Positions 20,052 to 32,400 are shown, counted from the stretch's first letter. The stretch is DNA of 64,000 nucleotides from Kitasatospora phosalacinea (GCF_030268885.1 NZ_BSSA01000015.1:124001-188000), one strand, 5' to 3'. Numbers and translations are program-made. Notes: a model not told the origin generated them from the sequence alone.

Positions 20052-20495
20052 TCAGTACCAGGCGGAGCAGAGTCCGTCGTTCGGGCAGAACACCACGTAC
20101 GTCGCGTTGTACCCGGCCCGGACGGTCAGACTGGCCGGGTCCGGACCGTAGTTGAGGTTCGACCCGGGATCCGGCGTGGCGGTGAAGGTCACCACGGTGC
20201 CCACCGGGAAGACGGCGTCGCACGTGCCGGACGTGTCGGGCTGCGGGGCCGCGTTCTCGTCGTACGTGTACGGGTCCCACGCGCTCTGGTGGCAGTTGAT
20301 GCCGGCCGGGTGGCTGACCACGGTGCCGCCGCCCCAGCCGTCGCTGGTCCAGGCCGTCACGTGACTCGTCGCCGTCGTCGCCGTCGTCGACGTCGCGGCC
20401 TGGGCGTAGACGGGGGCGGCGGTGCTGACCGCGGTGGCGGTGGCCAGCGCGGCGGCGGCCACCACGACGGAGCGCCAGACGGGTTGGATGGGCAT
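20052..20495 (-). CDS. Small secreted protein with four cysteines, unknown function
   Basis: The product has 147 residues with a clear Sec signal peptide (MPIQPVWRSVVVAAAALA... ending near APVYAQA). The mature ~115 residues hold four Cys (INCHQ, GTCDAV, VVFCPNDGLCSAWY), enough for two disulfides, and Gly/Ser/Thr-rich beta-type sequence. I do not recognise the family. ATG 20495 was chosen because GGGAGG lies 8 bases upstream; an earlier in-frame start at 20528 would place extra charged residues before the signal peptide. The gene is convergent with the MerR gene (38-bp GC-rich gap) and faces the divergent AraC-type gene across 245 bp. Confidence 0.8.
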   Translation of the reverse strand: MPIQPVWRSVVVAAAALATATAVSTAAPVYAQAATSTTATTATSHVTAWTSDGWGGGTVVSHPAGINCHQSAWDPYTYDENAAPQPDTSGTCDAVFPVGTVVTFTATPDPGSNLNYGPDPASLTVRAGYNATYVVFCPNDGLCSAWY

Positions 20496-20740
20496 GGGAA
20501 TCGCCTCCCGGGGCTCGGCCTGCCCCATGACTCCCAGTCTCCGCCCCTGCGCCGACCATTTGAACCCCCGTCGGGGGGTAACTTCCCGTTACCTCCCGCC
20601 CGCGCCCGGCAACCGAAACGCTCGGCGGTGCGCCGTCCCCGTCCCGGGCAGGTACCCTCCTACCGGTTCCTCCGGCGTTCGACTCGTCCGTCATCGTCGT
20701 CGATCGGGCGCCAGGTGACCAGATCCGTCGGGGAGAAGTG

Positions 20741-21757
20741 GTGGAGCAGACGAACGGCGCCGGGAACGAAGGCCTTTCGGGGCGTGAGAGCTTCGAGTAC
20801 TGGCGGGAGGTGATGGGGAGGACCCGGGCCGCCGAGATGACCAGCGAGTACGCGGACAGCTTCAGCGCGCAGATGAGACAGTTCACGCTGGGGCCGGTCT
20901 CGCTGCTGGGGACGTCCTTCCCCTCGATCCGGGTCAAGCGGACCGAGCGGATGATCCGGCGCTCCGACGAGGAACTGTTCCACGTGACGGTCCTGACCGC
21001 GGGCCGCGGCGTGGCGGTGGCCCCCCGCTCGGGGCGGACCGAGGCGTTCAAGGTCGGCGACATCCACCTGGCGCACAGCTCCTACCCGTACGACACCCGG
21101 TGCTTCGGCGTGCGGGGTCCGGCTTCGGAGCAGCCCCGGGTGGAGGGACTGGCCCTCGACCTGCCGGCGTCGCTGCTGCCGATCCCCGGGCACAGACTGC
21201 TCGACCTGCTGGGGCGGAAGCTGTCGGGACGGGCGGGCACCGGTGCATTGCTGACGGACTTCGTCCTCGGTGCGGGCCGGCAGGCCGCGGTGCTGGACCC
21301 CGCCGAGGCGTCCCGGCTGGGCATGGTCGTGGTCGACCTGATAGCGGCCTGGCTCGCCCGTGAACTCGACGCGGAGAACACGGTGTCGCCGGAGGGGCGG
21401 CAGCGGGCCCTGCTGGAGAGCGTCCGGCTGTTCGTCCGGCACAACCTGCACGACCCCGAGCTGGCGCCGCCGGTGATCGCCGCGGCCCACCACATCTCGC
21501 TCAGCTACCTGCACCGCCTGTTCGCCGAGCACGCCCACGGCGAGACGGTCGCGGCGTTCATCCGCCGCCAGCGCCTGGCGAGGGCCCATCGCGACCTCGC
21601 GGACCCCGCCCTGATGCACGTGCCGATCTACGCGATCGCGGCCCGCTGCGGCATGCTCGGCGCGTCGGAGTTCACCCGCGCGTTCAAGACCGCCTACGGC
21701 CTCCCGCCCCGCGAGCACCGCAACCACGCGCTCGCCTCGCGCGCGGGCTCCCAGTAG
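20741..21757 (+). CDS. AraC family transcriptional regulator
   Basis: The product has 338 residues. The N-terminal ~190 residues match the cupin-like AraC-binding-2 domain found in NphR/FeaR-type activators (FEYWREVMGRT near the start, then the cupin VAVAPRSGRTEAFKVGDIHLA). The C-terminal ~110 residues carry the two helix-turn-helix motifs (ISLSYLHRLFAEH and the second around MLGASEFTRAFKTAYGLPPREHR). The effector is unknown. GTG 20741 sits five bases after GGGGAG; GTG 20738 is a less well spaced alternative. No obvious target operon is adjacent except the divergent small secreted protein and, downstream, the LamG/Rhs genes. Confidence 0.92.
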   Translation: MEQTNGAGNEGLSGRESFEYWREVMGRTRAAEMTSEYADSFSAQMRQFTLGPVSLLGTSFPSIRVKRTERMIRRSDEELFHVTVLTAGRGVAVAPRSGRTEAFKVGDIHLAHSSYPYDTRCFGVRGPASEQPRVEGLALDLPASLLPIPGHRLLDLLGRKLSGRAGTGALLTDFVLGAGRQAAVLDPAEASRLGMVVVDLIAAWLARELDAENTVSPEGRQRALLESVRLFVRHNLHDPELAPPVIAAAHHISLSYLHRLFAEHAHGETVAAFIRRQRLARAHRDLADPALMHVPIYAIAARCGMLGASEFTRAFKTAYGLPPREHRNHALASRAGSQ

Positions 21758-22078
21758 CCCCTGGACCGGGACGACGGCATCCCGCGTCGTCGGGTGCGTG
21801 AGTCGGCGATCGTCCCGTACCTGACGGTCGGGCTCGGGCGACGGCGCCCTTTCCGCCCCGGCGTAGGCGGCCGGTCCCGCGGGCGGACCGGCCGCAAAGG
21901 TTGTGGACGCTGTGTCGATACCCGTGGAGGCTGTGCACATCCGCAAGGAGCGAAGGGATCGTTACGGTGAACCGCCGACCGGGGGGTCGATGTTCGTCGT
22001 CACGCGAAAAGCGTTGCCGCGCAATGGCGGGAGCCCCGTGTCGCACGCGAAGAATGTCGATTCCTTGGGGGGTGTGGC
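21758..22078. other. 321-bp intergenic region upstream of the LamG/Rhs genes
   Basis: No gene is seen here. A hairpin terminator lies at 21869-21893 (separate entry). The stretch 21898-22078 is less GC-rich than its surroundings and should hold the promoter of the LamG gene. I cannot assign -35/-10 boxes with confidence. A GGGGGG tract just before GTG 22079 may serve as ribosome site. Confidence 0.5.
21869..21893 (+). terminator. Hairpin, probable terminator of the AraC-type gene
   Basis: A 9-bp perfect stem (GGCCGGTCC paired with GGACCGGCC, 7-nt loop) lies 112 bases after the AraC-type stop codon and before the LamG gene promoter region. Confidence 0.5.
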
Positions 22079-25000
22079 GTGCGGAAGAGATCCGTGCGCG
22101 GGGGGTGGGGGCGGGCTCTGACCGCCGTCCTGCTCTCCGTCGGTGTGGTGACGGGGGCGGCCGGGATACCTGCGGTGGCCCCGGCGGTGGCGGCCGAACC
22201 GGTCGGCGCCTCGGACAAGCCGGCGAAGCCGACGAGGCCGGTGTCCGAGCAGGACCGGGCGGAGGGGCTGGCCGTCGCCGAGGCCAAGCGGACCGGCAAG
22301 CCGGTGGAGGTCGAGGCCCTCAAGAGCGAGACCTCGGACGTGGTCGCGCAGCCGGACGGCCGGCTGCTGTCGACGACCTACCTGCAGACCAAGCGGGTGC
22401 GCAAGGCGGGCCGCGGTTGGGTGGACGTCGATCCGACGCTGGCGGTGCTGCCGAGCGGGGCGGTGGCGCCGAAGGCGACGACCGCCGACGTCGAGTTCTC
22501 CGGCGGTGGCAGCGGACAGCCGCTGGTGCGGATGTCGCAGGCGGGCAAGGAGCTGAAGCTCAGCTGGCCCAAGGCGCTGCCGAAGCCGGTGCTGGACGGG
22601 CAGACGGCGGAGTACCGCTCGATCCTGCCGGACGTGGACCTGAAGCTCACCGCCTCGGCGACCGGCTTCAGCCAGGTCCTGGTGGTGCACACGCCCGAGG
22701 CCGCGAAGAACCCCGAGCTGGACGCGCTGCGGCTGGGCCTGCAGGGCGACGGCCTGACGGTGAAGCAGGAGAGCGACGGCTCACTGAAGGCCGTCGACCG
22801 GGCCGGGGGAGGCACGGTCTTCGAGGCGGCGCCACCGGTGATGTGGGACTCCTCGACGCCGGCCGGCCCGTCCGCGCCCCCGTCCGCCGCGGCCAAGGCG
22901 AAGAGCGACGCGGTCCCGGGTGAGGGCGCCAAGATGACCCGGTTGAAGGTGGACCTGCCGAAGGGCGGCATGGTCCTGACCCCTGACCAGGGCATGCTGG
23001 ACGATCCCGCCACGGTCTACCCGGTGATGATCGACCCGCAGTGGAACACCCCGTTGGCCAACGAGTGGGCGGGCGTGTCGCGCACGTACCCGAACCAGAC
23101 GTACTGGCACTTCACCTACACCGCCGACTACGTGCACGACTGGGGCGTGGGCTACTGCGGCGACACCTCCCGGTGCGCGCCGCTGGACGTGAAGCGGGCG
23201 TTCTACCAGGTGCCGAGCGGTGCGTTCGCCGGCAAGGAGATCCTGAAGGCCACCTTCGGGACGTACGAGAGCCACGCGTACTCGTGCAACGCCCGCCCGG
23301 TGGAGCTGTGGTGGAGCGGCGCGATCTCCAGGGGCCTGACCTGGAACTCGCAGAACAACTCCGCCTTCTGGATCCGCAACATCCAGACCATCAACGACGC
23401 GAAGGGATACACGGGCTGCGCGGACGACTGGCTGGAGTGGGGCGGTGACAAGGACTCCGGGGTGAAGAACCTGGTGCAGGACGCCGCCAACGGCGGCTGG
23501 CAGACCATCACCTTCGGTCTGAAGGCGCAGAACGAGGGCGACGCCTACGGCTGGAAGCGGTTCACCGACGGTGCCTACCTCCAGGTGTACTACAACCTGC
23601 GCCCGAACCAGATCGCGATGCCGGACATGACGATGTCACCGGGCTCGGCCTGCCAGTTCGACCCGGTCAACGTCAACCGGGTGCCGCAGGTCACCGTCAA
23701 CCGGGCGACCGACCCGGACGGCGACCCGATCGCCGTGCAGTTCGCGGTGGCGTGGGACACCGGCGACGGTCTGCGCCGCCGCTGGTGGTCCACCGGCGCG
23801 GAGAACAACACACCGGGCGACTTCAAGGCTTCCGGCTCGCAGTTCACCTACCAACTGCCGGACGTGTTCCCGCACAACACCCGGGTGAGCTGGGAGGCGC
23901 GGGCCTGGGACGGCAGGTCCTGGGGGCCGTGGTCCTCGGACGGCGACCCGACCGCCTGCTACTTCAACGTCGACACCTCCGTCCCCGCCGGTCCGACGGT
24001 AACCTCGGCCAACTACCCGGGCTCGACGGACGCCACCGCCTCCCTGCCGTGGACCGACGGCGTCGGCAGGTACGCCTCCTTCACCCTGAAGGCCGCGGGC
24101 ACCACCGTCACCAAGTACCAGTGGGCGCTGGACAACTCGCCGTTCACCGACCTGGCCACCACCGGCGGTGCTGCGCAGACCGTCAAGGTCCTCCCGCAGA
24201 CCCCGGGCCTGCACGTCCTGTCGGCGCGTGCCGTCAACGCGGCCGGTACCGTCTCGCAGCCCGAGGCGTACTACTTCAACGTCCTGGGCGGGCAGGGCCA
24301 GCGCACCGGCTGGGGCATGGACGGCAACCTGAACGGTTCCGGCGCACAGGTGCCGCTCGCCCTCGGCACCGGCGCCACGCCCGGCGCAGCCGGCCATCTC
24401 GGCAGTGCGCTGACCTTCAACGGCGACGCGCAGAACGGCTACGCGCAGACCGACGCGGCGGTGCTCGACACCTCCAAGAGCTACACCGTCTCGGCCTGGG
24501 TGAAGTTCGACGGCACCCCGAACACGCGGGTCGCGGTCAGCCAGAACGGCCCGGACTACTTCTCGTACACCCTCGGCGTGGGCATGGCCGGCGGCACCGA
24601 CCCCCACTGGTCCTTCAAGATCCAGACCAACGAGGCGGGCGCGGACGCCACCAGCTACAGCATCAACTCTCCCACCGTCGCACCGACCGGGCGGTGGACC
24701 CACCTGACCGGCGTCTACGACAAGGCCGCCAACTCCATCCGGCTCTACGTCGACGGGGTCTCCGTCGGCTCCGCCCTGGTGCCGTCGTCGGTCTGGGACG
24801 GCCACGGCAGCGTGCAGATCGGCCGCGACCGCTGGAGCAAGCTGTGGTCCGCCCCCTGGGCCGGCTCCGTGGACGAGGTCAAGATGTGGGACCGCGCCCT
24901 GACCCCCGCCGAGATCACCCAGGTCGCCGCCGACCAGCAGCTCACCACCGGCACCCCCGCCAAGGCCGTCTGGCACCTCGACGAGAGCGCCGCCCCCGTC

Positions 25001-26395
25001 GTCGGCGCTCCCGAGGCCGACGCCCTGACGCCCTTCAACGGCCCGCAGACCAACACCACCGGCATCACGGGGCAGGCCCTGCACCTGGACGGCACGGACG
25101 ACTACCTGCGCACCTCGCGGCCGCAGGTCGACGGCACCCGGGACTTCTCCGTCTCGGCCTGGGTGAAGCTGCCCAAGCTCGCCGACAGCGACAACGTCGC
25201 ACGAATCGCGATCACCCAGATCGGCCAGCACAACAGCGAGTTCGCGCTGTACTACTCGGCTGGCTGGAAGCGCTGGTCCTTCGGCCGCTACAAGGAGGAC
25301 ACCACCGCCGACACCCTGGTGCGCACCTGGCAGCAGGACTGCACCCCCGGCACCATGGTCGGCACCGTGCCGTGCTTCGCCGGCAACACCGGCGAGTGGA
25401 CGCACCTGATCGGCGTCAACGACACCACCGCCAAGAAGACCCGCCTGTACATCAACGGCTACCTGGTCGGCGAGTCCGACTACACGCAGAACTCGCCCTG
25501 GGCCAACCCCGGCCCGCTGCAGATCGGCGCCGTCAACCGCGAGGGCGCCAACAGCGAGTACTTCGGCGGAGACATCGACGACGTCCGGATCTACGACCGC
25601 GTCGTCACCACCCCCGAGGCCACCGCGATGGTGCAGCAGCGCCCGCTGCTGGCCGGCCGCTGGAAGCTCAACGCCGCGACCTCCGGCGCCACCCCCGACG
25701 AGGGCCCGTCGCACCTGGCCGCGACCCTGGGTACCGGGGCGTCGATCAACACCGGCGGCGGCCTGCTCCCGACGCCGGGCAGCCTGGCCCTGAACGGCAG
25801 CACCGGCTACGCGGCCACCTCCGCCGCCCCGCTGCACACCAACCAGAGCTTCACGCTCGCAGGTTGGGCCAACACCGCGGGCATCCCGACCCGGGACATG
25901 ACGGTGCTCTCCCTGCCCGGGACCGACAACAGCGCTGTCACGATGCGTTGGCACTCGTTGGGCCTCGACGCCAACGGCAACCCCCGCGGCGAGTGGCAGG
26001 CCGAGGTCCGCACTGCCGACGCCAACGGCGCACCCCGCACTCTGATCGCCCACACCCCGCAGTACTCGGTGTGGGAGAACTGGACGCACCTGGCCCTGAG
26101 TTACGACTCCTTCAGCCGACGCCTGGTGCTGTACGTCAACGGCCAGGAGGAGAACCAGACCTGCGAAGCCGGCAGCGCCGACTGCGTCCCGCACGTCTCC
26201 TCGGCCGGCGCCCCGCAGCCCTACGAGGCCAGCGGCAGCCTGCAGTTGGGCCGCAACCGGGCCGGCGGCGCCTGGACCGAGTACTTCTCCGGCGAACTCG
26301 ATGACATCTGGCTGTACCAAGGCGTCCTGAGTCCCGCCCAGCTCCTCAAACTCGCCGACTACAACAACGAACTGAACACCGCCACCGGCGTGTGA
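22079..26395 (+). CDS. Secreted LamG/concanavalin-like repeat protein, partner of the Rhs protein
   Basis: The product has 1438 residues. A Sec signal peptide (KRSVRGGWGRALTAVLLSVG... to AVAPAVAAEP) is followed by a DNRLRE-like beta region of ~600 residues (WxxG, YPVMIDPQW, AFYQVPSG), a stretch resembling fibronectin/cadherin-like repeats, and three LamG-like jelly-roll domains at about 738-955, 961-1185 and 1190-1434. Each carries the signatures FSVSAWVK or SYTVSAWVK, WTHLTGVYD or WTHLIGVND, and LYVDG or LYINGY. Such proteins are commonly encoded directly before Rhs/YD-repeat proteins in actinomycetes and may bind glycans or the cell surface. That role is inference. The start is GTG 22079 after a G-rich tract. 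The stop is 15 bases before a strong hairpin and 92 bases before the Rhs start, so the two genes may share a transcript with attenuation between them. Confidence 0.88.
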   Translation: MRKRSVRGGWGRALTAVLLSVGVVTGAAGIPAVAPAVAAEPVGASDKPAKPTRPVSEQDRAEGLAVAEAKRTGKPVEVEALKSETSDVVAQPDGRLLSTTYLQTKRVRKAGRGWVDVDPTLAVLPSGAVAPKATTADVEFSGGGSGQPLVRMSQAGKELKLSWPKALPKPVLDGQTAEYRSILPDVDLKLTASATGFSQVLVVHTPEAAKNPELDALRLGLQGDGLTVKQESDGSLKAVDRAGGGTVFEAAPPVMWDSSTPAGPSAPPSAAAKAKSDAVPGEGAKMTRLKVDLPKGGMVLTPDQGMLDDPATVYPVMIDPQWNTPLANEWAGVSRTYPNQTYWHFTYTADYVHDWGVGYCGDTSRCAPLDVKRAFYQVPSGAFAGKEILKATFGTYESHAYSCNARPVELWWSGAISRGLTWNSQNNSAFWIRNIQTINDAKGYTGCADDWLEWGGDKDSGVKNLVQDAANGGWQTITFGLKAQNEGDAYGWKRFTDGAYLQVYYNLRPNQIAMPDMTMSPGSACQFDPVNVNRVPQVTVNRATDPDGDPIAVQFAVAWDTGDGLRRRWWSTGAENNTPGDFKASGSQFTYQLPDVFPHNTRVSWEARAWDGRSWGPWSSDGDPTACYFNVDTSVPAGPTVTSANYPGSTDATASLPWTDGVGRYASFTLKAAGTTVTKYQWALDNSPFTDLATTGGAAQTVKVLPQTPGLHVLSARAVNAAGTVSQPEAYYFNVLGGQGQRTGWGMDGNLNGSGAQVPLALGTGATPGAAGHLGSALTFNGDAQNGYAQTDAAVLDTSKSYTVSAWVKFDGTPNTRVAVSQNGPDYFSYTLGVGMAGGTDPHWSFKIQTNEAGADATSYSINSPTVAPTGRWTHLTGVYDKAANSIRLYVDGVSVGSALVPSSVWDGHGSVQIGRDRWSKLWSAPWAGSVDEVKMWDRALTPAEITQVAADQQLTTGTPAKAVWHLDESAAPVVGAPEADALTPFNGPQTNTTGITGQALHLDGTDDYLRTSRPQVDGTRDFSVSAWVKLPKLADSDNVARIAITQIGQHNSEFALYYSAGWKRWSFGRYKEDTTADTLVRTWQQDCTPGTMVGTVPCFAGNTGEWTHLIGVNDTTAKKTRLYINGYLVGESDYTQNSPWANPGPLQIGAVNREGANSEYFGGDIDDVRIYDRVVTTPEATAMVQQRPLLAGRWKLNAATSGATPDEGPSHLAATLGTGASINTGGGLLPTPGSLALNGSTGYAATSAAPLHTNQSFTLAGWANTAGIPTRDMTVLSLPGTDNSAVTMRWHSLGLDANGNPRGEWQAEVRTADANGAPRTLIAHTPQYSVWENWTHLALSYDSFSRRLVLYVNGQEENQTCEAGSADCVPHVSSAGAPQPYEASGSLQLGRNRAGGAWTEYFSGELDDIWLYQGVLSPAQLLKLADYNNELNTATGV

Positions 26396-26410
26396 CACCC
26401 CTCTCGCTTC

Positions 26411-26439
26411 GGGCCGGGCAGCCGCCGGCTGCCCGGCCC
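26411..26439 (+). terminator. Strong hairpin between the LamG and Rhs genes
   Basis: A 13-bp perfect stem (GGGCCGGGCAGCC paired with GGCTGCCCGGCCC) with a GCC loop lies between the two stop/start codons. It may terminate transcription or act as an attenuator that lowers expression of the downstream Rhs toxin relative to the LamG protein. Confidence 0.65.
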
Positions 26440-26487
26440 GACCTCTCGCCATGCCCGGAAACGGGCCCGCTCCAAGGGAAGTGGCCC

Positions 26488-29400
26488 ATGAAAGCAGGAA
26501 GATCCGCCGTCCGGCGGACCCGAGGGAAAGTGGCCGCCGGTATAGCGGCCACCCTGGTGGGGTCGCTGCTGCCGACCCTGCCCATGGCCGCCGTCGCGGC
26601 CGCGGAGCCGTACAAGAAGCCCCCCGTGGTCTCCTCCGAGAAGCCGGTGAAGGGGCACGACACCAAGCCAAGGGCGCCCAAGGCCGACACCACCGTCAGC
26701 AAGGTCGACGGCAAGCACGGCACCCTGCCCGGCAAGGGCAGCGCCACCGTGGACGTGCCGGGCGAGCGCGGCAAGGCCGTGAAGGCCGGGAAGCTGCCCG
26801 TCTCGATCACCTCCTCCGGTGCGGTCGGCCAGGCTCAGGTCGAGGTGCTCGGGCAGGAAGCGGCCGCGAAGGCCGGTGTCAGCGGCGTGCTGTTCACCGT
26901 CACCGGGGTGAGCGACAGCTCCGGTGTCAGCGTGGACTACTCCTCGTTCGCGCAGGCCGCGGGCTCCGGCTTCGGCTCCCGCCTGAAGCTGGTGCGGCTG
27001 CCCGACTGCGCACTCACCACGCCCGAGCTGGCCGAGTGCCGGAGCCAGACCCCGCTGCCCGGCGGCAACGACACCGAGGCACAGACCCTGAAGGCGGACG
27101 CGCTGACCGCCGCCCCGGTCGGCTCCACCCGGATCGAGGCCGCCGAGGGCGTCGTCGTCCTCGCCGCCACCGCCGGGACCGCCGGTCCGAGCGGCGACTA
27201 CAAGGCGACCCCGCTGGCCAGCGCCTCGTCCTGGTCGACCTCGCTGAACAGCGGCTCGTTCGACTGGTCCTACAGCATGCCGCTCACTCCGATGCCCGGC
27301 GGCCTCACCCCGGGCATCGGCCTGTCGTACGACTCGGGTGCGGTCGACGGCCGCACCGCGAACAGCAACAACCAGGCGTCCTGGGCCGGTGACGGCTTCG
27401 ACCTGTCCCCCGGTTTCGTCGAGCGCTCCTACAAGCCGTGCGCGGACGACGGCGCCCCCAAGACCGGCACCGTCAGCCCCGGCGACCAGTGCTGGGGCAC
27501 CGACAACGCCACGATCTCCTTCGCGGGGCACTCGGGTGAGCTGATCCCGGTGTCCGCCGACGAGTGGCGGCTGAAGGGCGACGACAACACCAAGGTCGTC
27601 CGGATCCGCGACGGCGCACGCGGCAACGGCGACAACAACGGCGAGTACTTCAAGGCCACCACCACCGACGGCACCAGCTACTACTTCGGCTACAACCGCC
27701 TGCCCAACTGGACCAGCGGCCAGCCGGAGACCAAGTCCGTCTACACCGTCCCCGTCTTCGGCAACAATGCGGGCGAGCCCTGCAACGGCGCCACCTTCGA
27801 CACCTCCTGGTGCCAGCAGGGCTGGCGGTGGAACCTCGACCTGGTCGTCGACACCCACGGCAACGACATCACCTACTGGTACACCCCCGAGACCAACAAC
27901 TACAGCCGCAACCTGAAGACCGCCAACCGCACCCCCTACGTCCGCGGCGGGCACCTCGACCACATCGAGTACGGCCAGCAGAAGAACGACATCTACTCGT
28001 CGACCGTGAAGCCGATGGCCCGGGTCGACTTCGGCACCGCCGAGCGCTGCCTGGAGACCACCGCCTCGCTGTGCGACGCGGCGTCGATCGACACCAACCG
28101 GCAGTACTGGTACGACACCCCGTGGGACCAGAACTGCAAGGACGGCACCGACTGCACCACGCAGTTCTCGCCGACCTTCTTCACCCGCACCCGCCTGGTC
28201 CAGGTCGTCGCCAAGACCCTCCAGGCCAACGGCACCTACCAGGCCGTGGACACCTGGGACCTGACCCACAAGTGGGGCACCGCCGACTACGACTACCAGC
28301 TCCTGCTGGACAGCATCAAGCACACCGGCAACGCCGCCACCCCCGCCGTCTCCCTCCCGGCGACCACCCTGTCCTACCGGCAGATGGCCAACCGCCTCGA
28401 CAGGACCGGCGACGGCCGCGCCCCCTTCATCAAGCAGCGCCTGGGCACGGTCACCGACGAGCTCGGCGGCCAGATCGACGTCAACTACTCGGCCGCGCCC
28501 TGCGACTGGGCCGCACTGCCCACCCCGCAGAGCAACACCACCCGCTGCTTCCCGCAGATGTACCAGGCCTCCGACACCTCCCCCGTCACCACCGAGTGGT
28601 TCAACAAGTACGTCGTCGACTCCATCACCGCCGGCGACAAGAGCGGCCACGCACCCGACATGGTCACCCGCTACACCTACCTCGGTGATGCCGCCTGGCA
28701 CTTCGACGACGAGGACGGCCTGACCAAGGACAAGCTCAAGACCTGGTCCCAGTGGCGCGGCTACGCCCACGTCCGGGTGCAGACCGGCAGCAACGCCGCC
28801 ATGTCGACCCAGACCGACCACTTCTTCCTGCGCGGCATGGACGGCGACCGCAACAACCCCGCCGACAAGAACAGCAAGCGCACCGTCACCGTCAACGACG
28901 GCCAGGGCACCACCCTGACCGACGACAACGCCTGGGCCGGCTTCGCCTACCGCACCGAGCAGTACGACAAGCCCGGCGGTCTCGTCCTGTCCAAGACGGT
29001 CAGCGCCCCGTGGAAGAAGCAGACCGCCCAGCGCGTCCGTGACTGGGGCACCACCACCGCGAACATGACCGGCGTCAGCAGCACCCGCACCTTCACCTCG
29101 CTCGACAAGGGTGCCGGCGCCTCCTGGCGCGAGACCCGCACCAACACCACCTTCGACGACTACGGTCGGGCCACCACGGTGGACAGTCTCGGAGACGTCT
29201 CCCTCCCCGACGACGACAAGTGCACCCGCACCACCTACCTCGACAACACGGCGGCCTGGTTCTTGACCGGAACGTCCCGAGTCGAAACCGTCGCCGCGAA
29301 CTGCTCCACCAGCGTCGACCGCACCACCAAGGCCGACGGAACCTCCGCCGTGCTCTCCGACACCCGCTTCCGGTTCGACGGCCAGGCCTACGGCGTCGCG

Positions 29401-32400
29401 CCCACCAAGGGAGACCTCACCCTCTCCCACGTCCTGAAGTCGACCACCGGCAGCAACGCCACCTACCTCGACAGCGCCACCTCCTACGACGCCTACGGTC
29501 GCGTCCTGGCAGCGACCACGCTGGTCTCCTCGACCGTGTTCGACCTCACGGGCGCCAACAGCCCGGCCACCACCGCGCTGTCCAACCCCCGGACCACCAC
29601 CACCGCCTACACCCCGGCCACCGGCCGACCCACCAGAGCAGTGGTGACCTCCCCGCCGGTCACAGCCGGCGACGCCGCCACCAAGCAGACCGTCACCACC
29701 GACTACGACCTGCTGCGCGGTCAGGTAACCGACACCCTCGACGCCGACAACCGCCGCACCGACGTCATCTACGACGCACTGGGCCGCACCCAGAAGGTCT
29801 GGCTGCCCGACCGTTCCAAGGCCAACAGCCAGAGCCCCGACCAGGAGTACGCGTACACCGTCTCCAACGGCCAGATCGCTTCGGTCGCGAGCAAGACCCT
29901 CAACGAGGACGGCTCCCAGCAGACCTCCTACACCCTGTACGACAGCTTCGGCCGCACCCGCCAGACCCAGACACCCGGCCCCGGCGGCGGCCGGATCCTC
30001 TCCGACACCTTCTACGACGAGCGCGGCCAGGCCTACCTCGCCTACGCGCCGTACTACGCCGCCGGCGCCCCGTCCGCGACGCTGCGCAACGTCGACGACA
30101 CCACCGGCGTCGAGACCCAGATCCAGCAGGAGTTCGACGGCCTCGGACGGGTCGTCAAGTCCACCACCCTGGCGGGCAACGGCGCCGGCACCCCGTTGAG
30201 CACCACCCTCACCGAGTACAACGGCGACCGCGTCACGGTCACCCCGCCCACCGGCGGCACCCCCACCACCACCGTCACCGACGCGGCCGGGCACATCACC
30301 GAACTGCGCCAGTACAGGTCCGCGACGCCTACCGGCGCCTACGACTCCACCACCTACGCCTACGATCCGGCCGGCAACCGCACCAAGCTCACCGACCCGT
30401 CCGGAACGGTCTGGACCTGGGTCTACGACCAGCACAACCTGCTCAGGAAGGCGGTGGACCCCGACTCCGGAACGTCCACGAGGACCTACGACGACCTGAG
30501 CCGACTCGTCAGCACCACTGACGGGCGCGGGAAGACCGTCGCCCGCGTCTACGACAACGCCGACCGCCTGCTGGAGACCCGGGACGGCTCGGCCACCGGC
30601 CCGCTGCTGACCTCCCAGTCCTGGGATCCGGTGGGCAACAAGGGCCAGCTGTCCAGCAGTTCGAGCTACTACACCATCGGCGCCACCACCTACGAGTACA
30701 AGACCGCGTACTCGCTCTTCGACACGATGGGCCGGCCCACCCGCAGCACCGTCACCATCCCGTCCGTCCCCGGTCAGGAAGCCCTGGCCGGCAGCTACAT
30801 CAGCGGCACCACGTACCGCCTGGACGGCCAGGCCAAGACCGTCTCCTACCCGGCAGCGGGCAACCTCGCCGCCGAGACGGTCTCCTACACCTACAACGAC
30901 CTCCACCAGCTGCTCACCGTCAGCGGCTACCAGACCGAGCAGCTCTACAGCCTCACCGGCAAGCCGACGCAGTCGACGTTCTCCAACGGCACCGCCGGCA
31001 AGCAGGTCATCGTCACCAACGCCTACGAGTTCGGCACCCAGCGGCTGGCCTCCAGCCGCACCGACCAGGCAGGCATCGCCGACCCGGTCCGGGCCGCCGC
31101 CTACACCTACGACCAGGTCGGCAACGTCACCTCCGTCACCGACACCTCGCGCTCCGGCACCGACCGGCAGTGCTTCAGCTACGACTACCTGGCCCGCCTG
31201 ACCGAGGCCTACACCCCCAACACCGGCAGCTGCACGGCGCCCAGCGGCACCCAGCTCGGCGGCCCCGCCCCCTACTGGACCAGCTGGACGTACAACACCA
31301 ACGGCACCCGGGCCACCGAGACCCGCCACGACACCACCGGCAACACCGGCCAAGACGCCACCACCACCTACACCTACCCCACCCCCACCACCGCCCACCC
31401 GCACGCCCTCACCTCCACCAGCACCGTCACCGGCGCCCTCGGCGCCCCCGTGGTGGAGAGCTACGACTACAACGCGAACGGAGCCACCACCGGCCGGCAC
31501 CTCAAGCCCGCGGGCAACAAGACCACCGACCAGACCCTGACCTGGAACAGCGAAGGCGACCTCAGCCAGATCTCCGCCACGGTCAAGAGCGTCAACGGCT
31601 CCACCACCACGACCACCAACCAGACCACCGACTACCTCTACGACGCCGACGGCAACCGCCTGATCACCCACACCCTCGACACCGCAGACCCGGCGGCCGA
31701 GAACTGGACGCTCCACCTCGGCAGCACAGAGCTCAACCTGGTCAAGGGAGCCGCCAAGGCCACCGCCACCCGCTACTACGCGCTCAGCGGCGCCACCGCC
31801 GTCCGCACCGACGACAACAGCCTCACCTTCCAGACCGCCGACCACCACGGCACCGCCGAAACCAACATCGACGCCACCACCGGCGCCGTCCAGCAACGCC
31901 GCACCCTCCCCTTCGGCACCCCCCGCGGCACCAAGCCCACCACCTGGGCCGGCACTCGCGGCTTCCTCGGCGGCACCAACGAACCCACCGGACTCACCCA
32001 CCTCGGAGCCCGCGACTACGACACCACCACCGGACGCTTCATCAGCGTCGACCCGTTCTTCATCGCCACCAACACCCAACCGCTCGCCTCCTACACCTAC
32101 AGCGGCAACAACCCCCTCACCCTCAGTGACCCCAGCGGCTTGATGTATCCCGCCTGTGGCGCCTCGTGCGACACCACCCCCTACATAGGGCCCGCACCAG
32201 CTGCCCACTGCGCGACCAACAGCTGCGCGACCGAGACGGGCACGCACGAATACGTCGAAGGGGAGAAGAACGCCAGAAATACCACCTCCCAGGACCTGCG
32301 CAATGCCAAGAGCTCGAAGAAGAGCAGGCCAGGTTTCCTGGACGGGGTGGGCCACGTATTCGGCGGAATGGTCGACTCCGTCAAACAGATGGGATCGGAC